From Mesorhizobium sp. B2-3-12 (GTDB lineage Bacteria > Pseudomonadota > Alphaproteobacteria > Rhizobiales > Rhizobiaceae), in assembly GCF_006442205.1 (NCBI RefSeq), contig NZ_VFVR01000003.1, positions 434,001-498,000 of the forward strand: a DNA stretch of 64,000 bases, in the 5' to 3' direction. The notes under the pieces are model-generated. The model ran no database searches, had not been told where the DNA came from, and was given only the letters and a program-made list of their open reading frames with translations. Below are positions 10,397 through 19,033 of the stretch, piece after piece. The position numbers and the translations under genes are program-made. Position 1 is the first letter of the stretch. Every line of letters starts with the position of its first letter.

Positions 10397-10404
10397 TTAA
10401 TCAT
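10397..10404 (+). promoter_or_regulatory. CtrA-type half-site TTAATCAT
   Basis: One mismatch from the half-site TTAACCAT, about 290 bp upstream of ctrA. It lies close to GTAACCAT at 10373, giving two similarly oriented sites 24 bp apart. Confidence 0.4.
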
Positions 10405-10601
10405 ACGGGTCAGGGCTTAAGGCCGGGTAAAAATTCCGGCCGCCGAAGCGAAGCCGCCTCGATGAGTCCCTGGAGTCGCTTAGTCCAGGTTGTTAATGTG
10501 TCGCATTAGGAATTTGGGTCTGTGATTCATTATTAGATTCAAGAGGGTGTAGAAAGAGGTTAAAAAATCTGGTACCGTATTGGACGGGAAATTAGGTTTT
10601 G

Positions 10602-10609
10602 TTAACCAT
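10602..10609 (+). promoter_or_regulatory. CtrA-type half-site TTAACCAT
   Basis: An exact match to the CtrA half-site TTAACCAT, 86 bp upstream of the ctrA start codon and well placed for autoregulation. An 8-base motif can occur by chance, so the position is the main support. Confidence 0.5.
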
Positions 10610-10694
10610 TTGATGGCAGCCTCTGCACAAGGCAACCACTGCTCCGGGGCAGGACGGGTCGTGAAATGACCCGGCAGCAGAAAAGGGGAATGAA

Positions 10695-11390
10695 ATGCGT
10701 GTTCTGCTGATAGAAGATGACAGTGCAACCGCACAAAGCATCGAACTGATGCTGAAATCGGAAAGTTTCAATGTCTATACGACAGACCTCGGCGAAGAGG
10801 GTGTCGATCTGGGCAAGCTCTACGACTATGACATCATCCTTCTCGATCTCAACCTGCCCGACATGTCCGGTTACGAGGTCTTGAGAACGCTTCGGCTCTC
10901 CAAGGTAAAGACGCCTATCCTCATCCTCTCCGGCATGGCCGGCATCGAGGACAAGGTGCGCGGCCTTGGCTTCGGCGCCGACGACTACATGACCAAGCCG
11001 TTCCACAAGGATGAGCTGGTGGCGCGCATTCATGCCATCGTGCGCCGCTCCAAGGGCCACGCCCAGTCCGTCATCACCACGGGCGATCTGGTGGTCAACC
11101 TCGACGCCAAGACCGTCGAGGTCGGTGGTCAGCGCGTGCACCTCACCGGCAAGGAATACCAGATGCTGGAGCTGCTCTCGCTGCGCAAGGGCACCACGCT
11201 CACCAAGGAAATGTTCCTCAATCACCTCTATGGCGGCATGGACGAGCCGGAACTGAAGATCATCGACGTCTTCATCTGCAAGCTGCGCAAGAAGCTCGAC
11301 GCCGCGTCCGGTGGCCAGAATTACATCGAGACCGTCTGGGGCCGCGGCTATGTGCTGCGCGAACCGGAAGACATCCGCGTCAGCGCCTGA
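10695..11390 (+). CDS. ctrA: Cell-cycle response regulator CtrA
   Basis: CtrA is the essential OmpR-type master regulator of the alphaproteobacterial cell cycle, controlling division, DNA methylation, motility and envelope genes. The 231 residues show the receiver with acidic pocket EDD at 7-9, phospho-acceptor Asp51 in LLDLNLPD, the conserved Lys in [10 protein letters not shown], and a C-terminal winged helix ending [13 protein letters not shown]. Length and sequence are canonical. The 3' end has a perfect terminator. CtrA is phosphorylated through ChpT, encoded 0.75 kb downstream on the other strand, and inhibited by SciP, encoded upstream. Confidence 0.98.
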   Translation: MRVLLIEDDSATAQSIELMLKSESFNVYTTDLGEEGVDLGKLYDYDIILLDLNLPDMSGYEVLRTLRLSKVKTPILILSGMAGIEDKVRGLGFGADDYMTKPFHKDELVARIHAIVRRSKGHAQSVITTGDLVVNLDAKTVEVGGQRVHLTGKEYQMLELLSLRKGTTLTKEMFLNHLYGGMDEPELKIIDVFICKLRKKLDAASGGQNYIETVWGRGYVLREPEDIRVSA

Positions 11391-11420
11391 GCGACGAACA
11401 GCGTCCGATTTCTTTCAATA

Positions 11421-11446
11421 AAAAACCCGGCCGCGGCCGGGTTTTT
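11421..11446. terminator. Bidirectional intrinsic terminator between ctrA and receiver gene
   Basis: A perfect 26-bp palindrome (AAAAACCCGGCC, then GC, then GGCCGGGTTTTT) gives a T-run on both strands. It lies 31 bp after the ctrA stop and 47 bp after the stop of the convergent receiver gene. Confidence 0.92.
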
Positions 11447-11493
11447 GCGTTGGACAGGCACCATCCGGTTTCACGCAATCGCGGGCGGAACCG

Positions 11494-11898
11494 TTACGCA
11501 CTTTTCCTGGAATTGCCCGCCAGCACCGAATCAGGCGCGATCTTCAAGGCGCGAAAGCGTTCGAGTAGCTGCGGGCGGTTGAAGGGCTTCAACAGGTAGC
11601 CCTGGGCACCGGCGCGCTTGGCCCGCATGATCGAGGCGATGTCGAGCTCGACCAGCGAGATCAGGATCTGCGGCCTGATCGGGCTTTCCATGGCGCGCAC
11701 GCGACGGATGAGGTCGACCGCCTGCACATCCGGCAGGGCGCCGTCGACGACGATGATGTCGGGCATGTCGGCGGCGCACATCTCCAGCGCGTCAAGTCCG
11801 CTGGCCGCCTCGATGACCATCATGTCGGAACCGCCGAGGATGCGTTTTGCAACCTTCCGGATGACGCTTGAATCGTCGACGAACATGCAGCGTTTCAT
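11494..11898 (-). CDS. Single-domain response regulator (CheY-like) next to chpT
   Basis: The 134-residue protein is a lone receiver domain without an output domain. It has the acidic pair Asp8-Asp9 in FVDDSS, phospho-acceptor Asp52 in IVVDGALPD, Ser81 at the usual Thr/Ser switch, and Lys104 in YLLKPF. The start is at ATG 11898 (MKRCMFVDD), dropping a 15-residue non-conserved extension. Such receivers pass phosphoryl groups or bind partner proteins. Position beside chpT suggests a role in the CtrA phosphorelay. It is not an obvious CpdR or DivK, whose N-terminal sequences differ, so no symbol is given. Confidence 0.85.
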   Translation of the reverse strand: MKRCMFVDDSSVIRKVAKRILGGSDMMVIEAASGLDALEMCAADMPDIIVVDGALPDVQAVDLIRRVRAMESPIRPQILISLVELDIASIMRAKRAGAQGYLLKPFNRPQLLERFRALKIAPDSVLAGNSRKSA

Positions 11899-12143
11899 AT
11901 CCGGGTCCTCTTTGCCCTTGGGCGATCCGGTCGTTCGGGGCATCTGCGGTGCAGCCTAGACCGATCTGGTAAAGAAGCCGAAAAGCCGTTAGGTAAAATT
12001 TTTGCAAAGATGCCGTTCGTCGGACTTTTCCTTCGCGATGCTTCGGGGTTGCCGCGCTGGCAAAGTTCATCGCGCCCCAATTGGGCGTCAATGAAATATT
12101 TCAGATTGAAATACTTTGTTCGGTCGTGTCGCCGGCGCCGATC

Positions 12144-12773
12144 TCAGGCCGCTGAAAGGACAATTTCCTCAGCTGTCGCGTGGATCGAAATCGTCATGTT
12201 GGCTTCGCGGGCCAGCAGCAGCGTGTAATAAGGCTGCACCGAATGCGCGTCGATCGGTTCCTCCGGCTTGTGACCAGAATGCAGTTCGAGGAATTTCGGC
12301 GGCACGCGCAGCATCGGCCCGCTTGACGAAAGCGAAAAGCGCGGCTCGGTTTCGAGATTCTCGAGGGTCGCGACCAGCTTGCCGCCGCGCGGAATGGCGG
12401 CATTGGCGACCAGGAGCAGGTTGAGCAGCAGCTTGACCTTGTTCTTCGGCAACAGCGCGCGAGGTCCGTTCCAGACCAATTCCGGCTTTTCATTCTTGAG
12501 GAAAGCAATGGCGACGGCCTCGGCATCTCCGGTGTCGATCATCATGCCGGCCGAGCCGGCGGCGCCGAAGGCGATCCGGGCGAACTGCAACCGGGCAGAG
12601 GCGTTCTTTGCACTCTGGCGGATCAGCCGCATGGCGTCTTCGTCGGCGCCACCCTCGTCGAGCAGTTCAAGTCCGTTGTTGATCGCGCCGACCGGCGAGA
12701 TGATGTCGTGGCAGACGCGACTGCACAAAAGCGCCGCCAGATCCGGAGCGGAGAGGGTGAACAGATCGGCCAT
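12144..12773 (-). CDS. chpT: Histidine phosphotransferase ChpT
   Basis: ChpT relays phosphate from the hybrid kinase CckA to CtrA and CpdR in alphaproteobacteria. The 209-residue product has the DHp-like helix SRVCHDIISPVGAINNGLEL with the phospho-accepting His22, followed by a degenerate ATPase-like domain. Length and overall pattern fit ChpT rather than a real kinase, since no intact N/G1/G2 boxes are seen. The start at ATG 12773 (MADLFTLSAP) removes six unlikely residues. The gene lies 245 bp upstream of the receiver gene on the same strand, close to ctrA. Confidence 0.92.
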   Translation of the reverse strand: MADLFTLSAPDLAALLCSRVCHDIISPVGAINNGLELLDEGGADEDAMRLIRQSAKNASARLQFARIAFGAAGSAGMMIDTGDAEAVAIAFLKNEKPELVWNGPRALLPKNKVKLLLNLLLVANAAIPRGGKLVATLENLETEPRFSLSSSGPMLRVPPKFLELHSGHKPEEPIDAHSVQPYYTLLLAREANMTISIHATAEEIVLSAA

Positions 12774-13114
12774 CGGTGAAAATCCCTGCAAAATCCACTA
12801 GTCGTGACCGGGCGAGTTGTTATCGCGCCTGCCCACACGAATCACGTTCCAACCCGAGGCCTTCTGAATACACAGCACTCGTACGTACAGCAACAAATCC
12901 GGAATTGTCGTCGGGGCAAATGGCGTGTTCGCGCAGGCTTCCGGCCCCGCGCGACCGCCAAACAGCCTTCGAACCGCCATCTTCATGTGGAAGTTTAATG
13001 GTTGAAAAAGAATTACGGCATAGTTTGCCCCTAACAGTCATCCTTAACGGCCGCCTAAAGAGCCGTACGGATGCGAGGCGTCGGCGAAAGTGCTTCATGA
13101 CGGAGATTGGAAGC
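12774..13114. promoter_or_regulatory. Intergenic promoter region between chpT and eipA
   Basis: The 341-bp region has no supported gene; the long upstream extension of the eipA frame lacks coding character. It contains ATGGTTGA at 12998-13005, one base from the reverse of the CtrA half-site, and TTAACGG at 13044. EipA is CtrA-regulated in Brucella (established), so these are candidate sites, weakly supported by sequence alone. Confidence 0.4.
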
Positions 13115-13696
13115 ATGTTTTCCCGATTCTATGACCGGAGTTTTCTCCGTGTCCTCTCAATGGCGATCACGCTCATGGGCGTTCTCGTCTTCTCGCCATC
13201 GGCCCTGCGGGCCCAGGAGTACACCGCTCAGGAGATTGTCGATTCAGGCCACAAGTTCTTCGGCGCGACATCGGGTGGGTTGGCCACCGTCGTGGAGAAG
13301 ATCTTCGCCTCCTACGGCCTGCCCAATGGTTATCTGCTCGGCGAGGAAGGATCCGGCGCGCTGATCGGCGGCCTGACCTATGGCGAAGGCACGCTCTACA
13401 CCAAGAATGCCGGCGATCACAAAGTGTTCTGGCAAGGCCCGTCGCTGGGCTGGGATTTCGGCGGCGAGGGCTCGCGCGTGATGATGCTGGTCTACAATCT
13501 CGACGATGTCGGCAATCTCTACAACCGCTATGGCGGTGTCGCCGGTTCGGCCTATGTGGTTGCGGGCGTCGGCTTCAACGTGCTGAAGAACAACAATGTG
13601 CTGCTGGTTCCCATCCGTACCGGCGTCGGCGCACGGCTCGGCGTCAATCTCGGCTACCTGAAACTGACCGAGCGGGCGACGTGGAACCCGTTCTGA
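13115..13696 (+). CDS. eipA: Envelope integrity protein EipA-like (DUF1134), periplasmic
   Basis: The 193-residue protein has a signal peptide (MFSRFYDRSF, hydrophobic core, SALRAQ cleavage region at about residue 32). The mature domain is rich in glycine and aromatic residues, for example GLPNGYLLGEEGSGALIGG and VFWQGPSLGWDFGGEGSRVM, as in DUF1134. The Brucella member EipA is a periplasmic beta-barrel-like protein needed for envelope stress resistance and controlled by CtrA. The start at 13115 has GGAG 9 bases upstream; ATG 13097 is an alternative six codons longer. The gene is divergent from chpT, tying it to the CtrA block. Confidence 0.85.
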   Translation: MFSRFYDRSFLRVLSMAITLMGVLVFSPSALRAQEYTAQEIVDSGHKFFGATSGGLATVVEKIFASYGLPNGYLLGEEGSGALIGGLTYGEGTLYTKNAGDHKVFWQGPSLGWDFGGEGSRVMMLVYNLDDVGNLYNRYGGVAGSAYVVAGVGFNVLKNNNVLLVPIRTGVGARLGVNLGYLKLTERATWNPF

Positions 13697-13827
13697 TCTG
13701 TCCGACATGATCGAAGCGCGGCATTTTTGACCAGATGTCGAACCCACGACCCGAATGAGCCGCGGCAAGCCCTTGCCGCGGTGCCGGATTTCCGCCATGC
13801 CAAGATGGCACGGTCCAGCCTTCCAAG

Positions 13828-15003
13828 TTGTCGTCGATAACGGGTAGTCCTTTGGTTCAGTCGGTCCTGTTCTTTGCCCTCGGCTTTCTCTGTGCCGGCT
13901 TTCTGGCGCTGATGGTGGCTCCGGCCGTCTGGCGGCGTGCCGTCGCCCTGACCCGTCGGCGCATCGAAGCCTCCATTCCGCTGACGCAAGCCGAGATCCA
14001 GGCCGACAAGGACCGGATCCGGGCCGAGTACGCCATGACGACGCGGCGCCTCGAAATCAACGTCAAGGCATTGCGCGAGAAGGTGGCCGAACAACTCGTC
14101 GAGATCAATCGCGGCCGCGAGGCGCTGAAGGGGCTGGCGATCGAGCGCACGGAAAAGGACCACGCGCTGGCCGAACTCGGCGCCAAGAATGGCGCGCTGC
14201 GGCAGCGCGAAGAGGAACTGCATCAGCTTTCGGAGCGGCTCAAGGAAACCGAGCGAAAACTGGAAAGGCGGGCGCTCGATCTCGAAAAGCTGGAGCACAT
14301 GTATGACGATGCCAGTTTCGCCTCCAGCAGCCGCCAGATCGAACTCGTGGCGCGCGAATCCGAATTGCAGAAGCTTGCCAGCGACATCGCGCTGCTGCGC
14401 GGCCAGCGCAAGGAAGCGGACCGGCGCAACCAGGAGATCGCGGCGGAAAGCAAGGCCGCGCGCGATGCCCTGAAAGCCGAGAAGAAAAGGGCCGCCGAAC
14501 TCGACAAGAAGGTCGAGAGGCTGATGGCAACGCTCGCCGACCGAGAGGACAAGCTGGATCGGCGCGAAAAGGAGTTGGCGCGGTTGCGGGAAAAAGCGAA
14601 AGCCGAGGACGGCACACCGGCCCTGCGGCTGGTCGGCAAGCCCGATGAAGCGGGCCGCCATGACGAGGCCGGCATGCGCGACGACGTGGAGCGGGCGATT
14701 GCCAAGCTCGACGGCGACCGCGAACGGCTGGAGGCCAGGCTGACGGCGCTGGCGCGCGAGAACAAGCGCCTTAAGGCGGATCTCGGCGCCGTGGCATCTT
14801 CGGGTTTGACGAATGGCGGTGCCGCGCTGCGTGAGCAGATGAACGAGTTGGCGGCGGAGGTCGTCCACCTGACGGCCAAGCTCGAAGGCCCCGATTCACC
14901 AATCGCCAAGGCGCTGGCGGCACCGCAGGAGAACCGTTCGGCCGGCCACGACCGCAGCCTGGCCGACCGCGTGCGGGACCTGCAGAAGGCGGAAGCCAAC
15001 TGA
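13828..15003 (+). CDS. Membrane-anchored coiled-coil protein, function unknown
   Basis: The 391-residue protein has one N-terminal membrane helix (about 12-34, SVLFFALGFLCAGFLALMV) followed by a very long charged coiled coil rich in Glu, Lys, Arg and Ala (about 50-270). It ends in a low-complexity tail and a second short helical segment. The predicted topology is a single-pass inner-membrane protein with a cytoplasmic rod. I recognise no catalytic motif; similar unnamed proteins occur in rhizobia. The start is TTG at 13828, the first codon giving the complete anchor. It follows eipA by 131 bp and may be co-transcribed with it. A structural or envelope-scaffold role is only inference. Confidence 0.7.
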   Translation: MSSITGSPLVQSVLFFALGFLCAGFLALMVAPAVWRRAVALTRRRIEASIPLTQAEIQADKDRIRAEYAMTTRRLEINVKALREKVAEQLVEINRGREALKGLAIERTEKDHALAELGAKNGALRQREEELHQLSERLKETERKLERRALDLEKLEHMYDDASFASSSRQIELVARESELQKLASDIALLRGQRKEADRRNQEIAAESKAARDALKAEKKRAAELDKKVERLMATLADREDKLDRREKELARLREKAKAEDGTPALRLVGKPDEAGRHDEAGMRDDVERAIAKLDGDRERLEARLTALARENKRLKADLGAVASSGLTNGGAALREQMNELAAEVVHLTAKLEGPDSPIAKALAAPQENRSAGHDRSLADRVRDLQKAEAN

Positions 15004-15052
15004 CACGGCGCGGGCTGGCCGCCCTCTCGAGGCGTCCAGGCTCACACGCCCG

Positions 15053-15847
15053 TCATTGCGAGAAATGATGCAAGGCAATTGCCGAGGCGGCGGCGACGTT
15101 CAAGCTGTCGAAGCCTTTCGACATGGTGATCCGCACCGTTTGCAAACGGGCGAGCAGGCTTTCGGGCAGGCCTTCTCCCTCTGTGCCGAGATAGAGCGCC
15201 AGGCGCTCGCCACGCCGTACCTGACCTATGTCGATCCGGCCGCGCGGTGACAGGGCGAACTGGTCATAACTCCGCCGATCAAGGTCCGCGGTGAAGTTCG
15301 CCGTGTCATCGAAGGACGCGAAAGGGACCTTGAGCACAGCGCCGACCGAAACCCGGATCGCCTTGCGGTACAGCGGATCGCAGCATGTCGGGTCCATCAG
15401 AACCGCATCGGCGCCGAAGGCGGCGGCGTTGCGGAAGATCGAGCCCATATTGTCGTGGTTGGCGATGCCGACAAGCACGACAACCAGGGCTCGGGCGGGC
15501 AAGGCGTCCAGCAATGAACCGGTCGGCTGGAGTGCCTCCTTGCGGCCGATGGCCAGGATGCCGCGATGCATGTGGAATCCGGCGATGGCGTCCATCACCT
15601 CACCGGCGACGACGTAGACCGGCAGGTCCGCCTGTGCCTTGCGCAGTATGTCCTCGAGCCCGCCAAGCCGGTTTTCCAGGATCAGGACGGATTCGGCACC
15701 GAAGCGGCTCGACGACAAAAGCAGGTCGAGCACGACCTTGCCCTCGGCGACGAAGCGGCCTTGCCGGCCGGCCAGGTCGCGCTCGCGGATATCGAAATAG
15801 GCCGCGACACGGGGATCGCGGGGGTCGTCGATGCGAATTGGGTCCAT
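15053..15847 (-). CDS. SpoU/TrmH-family RNA 2'-O-methyltransferase
   Basis: The 264-residue protein has the SPOUT knot motifs in order: GIANHDNMGSIFRNA (motif 1), LGTEGEGLPESL (motif 2) and the C-terminal FDSLNVAAASAIALH (motif 3). The N-terminal ~100 residues form the usual RNA-binding domain (VAEGKVVLDLLL). Such enzymes methylate ribose 2'-OH in rRNA or tRNA with S-adenosylmethionine; the exact target is not deducible. The gene converges with the coiled-coil gene. A NolR-like repressor gene lies 101 bp upstream on the same strand. Confidence 0.88.
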   Translation of the reverse strand: MDPIRIDDPRDPRVAAYFDIRERDLAGRQGRFVAEGKVVLDLLLSSSRFGAESVLILENRLGGLEDILRKAQADLPVYVVAGEVMDAIAGFHMHRGILAIGRKEALQPTGSLLDALPARALVVVLVGIANHDNMGSIFRNAAAFGADAVLMDPTCCDPLYRKAIRVSVGAVLKVPFASFDDTANFTADLDRRSYDQFALSPRGRIDIGQVRRGERLALYLGTEGEGLPESLLARLQTVRITMSKGFDSLNVAAASAIALHHFSQ

Positions 15848-15948
15848 GTCCCGCTCAACAATAAAGAGCGCGGCTCGCGTGCCGGCAAAGGCACATGAGC
15901 CACGCTCCGGAAACCGTCAGCGAGGTAAACGGCCGCGGCAGTGCCCGG

Positions 15949-16293
15949 TCAAGTCCCGGCGCGACGCAACCTCTGCGCCATCTGGGACAGATCTTCCTTG
16001 CCGCCGCCGAAAATGCCATCCAGCATGGCGAGCAGTTCGCGCACCGCATCGGATTTGCAGGAATAGTAGATCATCTGGCGGTCGCGGCGGGTGTCCACGA
16101 GGTCGAGCGCCCGCAACTTGGCCAAGTGCTGCGAGAGGGCGGATTGGCTGAGCATCACCTTTTCGGCGATGGCGCCGACCGACATTTCACCGTCGATCAG
16201 ATAGCTCATGATCAACAGCCGTTTTTCGTTGCCCATCAGCATCAGAAATTCGGCGGCCGATTCGGCGTTGGCGATTAGCTTTGTCGAGACCAT
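15949..16293 (-). CDS. nolR: ArsR-family repressor, NolR-like
   Basis: The roughly 114-residue winged-helix protein has the recognition helix SQSALSQHLAKLRALDLVD and wing TRRDRQMIYYSCKSDAV. The core matches the remembered rhizobial NolR pattern (NEKRLLIMSYL, MSVGAIAEKV, SQSALSQHL, YYS..SDAV). It lacks the paired cysteines of metal- or sulfide-sensing ArsR proteins (only one Cys is seen). NolR is a global repressor of nodulation and other genes in Sinorhizobium and Rhizobium. ATG 16293 follows GGGG at suitable spacing; ATG 16317 is also in frame. Orthology needs a tree; a generic ArsR regulator is the alternative. Confidence 0.7.
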   Translation of the reverse strand: MVSTKLIANAESAAEFLMLMGNEKRLLIMSYLIDGEMSVGAIAEKVMLSQSALSQHLAKLRALDLVDTRRDRQMIYYSCKSDAVRELLAMLDGIFGGGKEDLSQMAQRLRRAGT

Positions 16294-16444
16294 TGATGCC
16301 CCATGCTGTTTGCTCATCGAGGCGCCATGGGGGCAATGGTGCCTGAATCCATAAATTCACTTGCGAAGGTGCCGACGAGTCAACACCACAGCTAAGCCTA
16401 GAACATTTCCTTCAAATCTCAAGGGTGCTTTTGATCAAATGCAA

Positions 16445-16460
16445 TTTAGTTTCGTCTTAT
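16445..16460 (+). promoter_or_regulatory. NolR-type operator-like sequence
   Basis: TTTAG-N9-AT at 16445-16460 fits the reported NolR consensus (A/T)TTAG-N9-A(T/A). It lies about 150 bp upstream of the nolR-like start and just past the end of the hugZ gene. The consensus is loose, so chance occurrence is possible. Confidence 0.35.
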
Positions 16461-16462
16461 GT

Positions 16463-17224
16463 CTATGATGCGGCCCTGCCGGCCGTGGCCATTTCGACCA
16501 GAACGGGACGCAATTCCCGCGCCTTTACCAAGGGTTGTGGGAAGAATACCCGGCAAACATTGTCCCCAGACACCAGATCCATGCCATCGGGGTCGAAACC
16601 AGCTATGGTCCAGCCATCGCCTGATGCCTTGGCGGAATGACGAGCATAGACGGCGATCGCGTCGAGATGGTCCGCATTCATGTGGTCGACGGCCGACTGT
16701 TCGCTTGCCGCGAGTTCTTCGATGATGGGCCCATCGGTGATGAGATCGGGCCGTTCGAGCAGATAGGCCTTGCCGAAGCCGCCGTTGAGGCTGGCGCGTC
16801 GCGGCTCCAGGCGAAAGAATGAGAAGTCGCCGAGCCCGGCATAGAGGCTCGCCTTGGGATTGCGGTTGAGATAACGGCGCTCGGCGCGGGCATGCGGCTG
16901 CGAGCCGCGCTCCAGCCGCGACGCCTGGCAGACCAGTGTCAGCCGAGGATGCGCCAGAGGATCGCCTTTGCCGGGCTCGCCGAGCAGCAGGGAACAGCGC
17001 GGATCGGCGAGCAGGGCAGGCGTGTGCGCCGACAGCATCGACACCAGGATAAGCGGCGCGCCGTCGATGTCGGTGGCGACGCCCACCCGGCTGGCAAGTG
17101 GCGATCCGGTCTCCGGCTCCAGCACTGCCAGGGCGCCGAAGCGCGCACAGCGCAAAAGCGTCTTGGCCAACCGGATCGCCTCGGCGTCGGTCTTCCTGAT
17201 TACATCTTTCTTTCGACCGTCCAA
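16463..17224 (-). CDS. HugZ-family heme utilisation/PNPOx-fold protein
   Basis: The 253-residue protein has an N-terminal split-barrel domain of the pyridoxamine-phosphate-oxidase fold (ARFGALAVLEPETGSPLASR, SLLLGEPGKGDPLAHPRLTL) and a C-terminal DUF2470-type domain (AVDHMNADHLDAIAVYA). HugZ proteins bind heme and, in Helicobacter, open it oxidatively; the family is widespread in alphaproteobacteria, where the function is less certain. The start is a TTG at 17224, which agrees with the usual N-terminus (DVIRKTDAEAIRLAKTLL). The gene lies upstream of the nolR-like gene on the same strand. FMN-dependent activity cannot be excluded. Confidence 0.8.
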   Translation of the reverse strand: MDGRKKDVIRKTDAEAIRLAKTLLRCARFGALAVLEPETGSPLASRVGVATDIDGAPLILVSMLSAHTPALLADPRCSLLLGEPGKGDPLAHPRLTLVCQASRLERGSQPHARAERRYLNRNPKASLYAGLGDFSFFRLEPRRASLNGGFGKAYLLERPDLITDGPIIEELAASEQSAVDHMNADHLDAIAVYARHSAKASGDGWTIAGFDPDGMDLVSGDNVCRVFFPQPLVKARELRPVLVEMATAGRAAS

Positions 17225-17315
17225 GGTTATCGCCCTGCTACGTTGACTTTCCTGTTCCAGTGATCAACCAGCGATGCTGGGTCTGGCGAAGGCAGGTGCC
17301 CACCCATGTGATGCC

Positions 17316-18077
17316 TTACCTCGGCGCCATACGGATGGCGCCGTCGAGGCGGATGGTCTCGCCGTTCAGCATCTGGTTTTCGACGATGTGCAGGGCAAGT
17401 GCCGCATATTCGGATGGTTCGCCGAGGCGTGACGGGAAGGGCACTGCGGCGCCCAGCGAGTCCTGCACGTCCTGCGGCATGCCTGCCATCATCGGCGTCT
17501 TGAAGATGCCGGGCGCGATGGTGCAGACCCTGATGCCGGACCGGGCGAGATCGCGCGCCACGGGCAGCGTCATGCCGACGACGCCCCCCTTGGAGGCGGA
17601 ATAGGCGGCCTGGCCGATCTGGCCGTCATAGGCGGCGACCGAGGCGGTGTTGACGATGACGCCGCGCTCGCCGCCCTGCAGCGGCTCGAGTTTGGCGGCG
17701 CGGTCGGCAACCAGGCGGATCATGTTGAACGTGCCGATCAGATTGACCTCGATCACCTTGCGGTACTGTTCGAGCGGATGGGGACCATCCTTGCCGATCG
17801 TCTTCACGCCGATGGCAATGCCGGCGCAATTGACAAGGATGCGCGGCCCGCCAAGCTTGGCGGCGACCTCGGCCAGTGCGGCGGCGCCGCTGTCGGCACT
17901 CGCGACGTCGCACTGGACGGCGATGCCGCCGATTTCCGCCGCGACCTTGGCAGCGCGCTCGATGCCGACGTCGAAGATGGCGACGCGCGCGCCCTTGGCG
18001 GCAAGCGCGCGCGCCGTTGCCTCGCCAAGTCCGGAGCCGCCGCCGGTCACGATCGCGATCTGGCCGTTGGGATTCAT
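17316..18077 (-). CDS. SDR-family 3-hydroxyacyl-CoA dehydrogenase type 2-like
   Basis: The 253-residue short-chain dehydrogenase has Rossmann TGGGSGLG (about residues 11-18), NCAG near 87, the catalytic Ser in [10 protein letters not shown] and YSASK with Tyr and Lys. The segment ending in [11 protein letters not shown] and the C-terminal [15 protein letters not shown] resemble the HSD10-like branch, which oxidises 3-hydroxyacyl-CoA with NAD+ in fatty-acid or branched-chain degradation. Substrate assignment is from remembered similarity only. A GNAT gene lies upstream on the same strand and hugZ downstream; no clear shared pathway. Confidence 0.82.
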   Translation of the reverse strand: MNPNGQIAIVTGGGSGLGEATARALAAKGARVAIFDVGIERAAKVAAEIGGIAVQCDVASADSGAAALAEVAAKLGGPRILVNCAGIAIGVKTIGKDGPHPLEQYRKVIEVNLIGTFNMIRLVADRAAKLEPLQGGERGVIVNTASVAAYDGQIGQAAYSASKGGVVGMTLPVARDLARSGIRVCTIAPGIFKTPMMAGMPQDVQDSLGAAVPFPSRLGEPSEYAALALHIVENQMLNGETIRLDGAIRMAPR

Positions 18078-18223
18078 GGCGTCATCCTTTTCTTGAAACG
18101 GGCTTCTTATGAGAACCGGCTTTTGCGTGAGCCAGGATCAGGCCCGGATCGACGGACTAGGTCAAGATGGAGCCGTTCGCCGTCTTGCCGAAACGGCGAG
18201 CCGGCGAATTTCGTGGAGCCGCC

Positions 18224-18766
18224 CTAGGCGTGCTCGACGATCCTGGCCTGGCTGGCGTGGCCGACTTCGCCCGAAAGCCTGGCCACGGCGCCCGGCGTGA
18301 TCTCGTGCGAGAGCAAGCGGTCGAGGTCGACAGGCCGCGGCATCGAAATCTGGCCGCGCGGGATGCGCTTGAAGCCGAGCGGCCCGTAATAGGGCTCGTC
18401 ACCAACCAGGATGACGGCGGGCGCGCCGGCCTTGGCGGCTGCCTCCAGTGCGATCGCCACCAGCCGGCGGCCAATGCCGAGATTCTTGAAGGCGGGCCGC
18501 ACCGCGAGCGGCCCGAGCATCAGTGCCCGGCCGGCACCGGCGGCAATGCGCGTCATGCGCACCGAGGCGACGACGAGGTCGCCGTCGACCGCGACAAAGG
18601 AAAGGGAGCGCTCGTGGCCGCCGGCCTCGCGGATCTTGTAGGCAGCCAGCACGAAACGGCCGGGCCCGAAGGCTTCGTCATTGATGGCTTCGATTTCAGG
18701 GTCGTGCGCCGGGGTTTCCGGCAGGTACTTCACGTCGGCCAGGTCTTTCACGTCGGCAAGGCTCAT
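18224..18766 (-). CDS. GNAT-family N-acetyltransferase (YhbS-like)
   Basis: The 180-residue protein carries the acetyl-CoA pyrophosphate loop in LAVRPAFKNLGIGRRLV (R/Q-x-x-G-x-G/A pattern) and the C-terminal strand YYGPLGFKRIP, typical of YhbS-like GNATs. The acceptor is unknown. The start is ATG 18766. A longer frame reaches 18865 but adds non-conserved residues. The N-terminus holds a small tandem duplication (LADVK, D, LADVK), probably from a 15-base repeat. It is followed by the SDR gene 146 bp downstream. Confidence 0.82.
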   Translation of the reverse strand: MSLADVKDLADVKYLPETPAHDPEIEAINDEAFGPGRFVLAAYKIREAGGHERSLSFVAVDGDLVVASVRMTRIAAGAGRALMLGPLAVRPAFKNLGIGRRLVAIALEAAAKAGAPAVILVGDEPYYGPLGFKRIPRGQISMPRPVDLDRLLSHEITPGAVARLSGEVGHASQARIVEHA

Positions 18767-19033
18767 GGTCTTTGCGTTCCGGTAGAGGAGGAAAGGTTGC
18801 TGCAAACGGCAGCATTCGCCAGTCAGCGCTTCATCAAGCGCGGGCGCCCTTTCGTCGTCGGTCAAACCGGATCAAAGCAAAGTCGAACATGCGGAATGTC
18901 CGCTAGCATCAATTTGGCGCCGCCGCAATCGACCCGTTCGCTGCCCCTACCGATTGACGATCTGTTCAGCCCTGAATGATTCCGCAGTGCCGCATCGCGC
19001 TCTACATGAGGTGGAAACGCGAAAGGATATTCC

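Larger units (their letters stand above)
10244..10694. promoter_or_regulatory. Promoter region of divergent fliJ and ctrA
   Basis: The 451-bp AT-enriched stretch has no gene. It holds several TTAA-type sequences resembling CtrA binding sites, the clearest at 10602-10609 and 10397-10404 (listed separately), plus GTAACCAT at 10373-10380. Near the gene there is an inverted repeat GGGTC/GACCC and the ribosome-binding site AAAGGGGAATGAA before ctrA. Direct CtrA autoregulation is established in Caulobacter and rhizobia; at this locus it is inferred. Confidence 0.6.
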
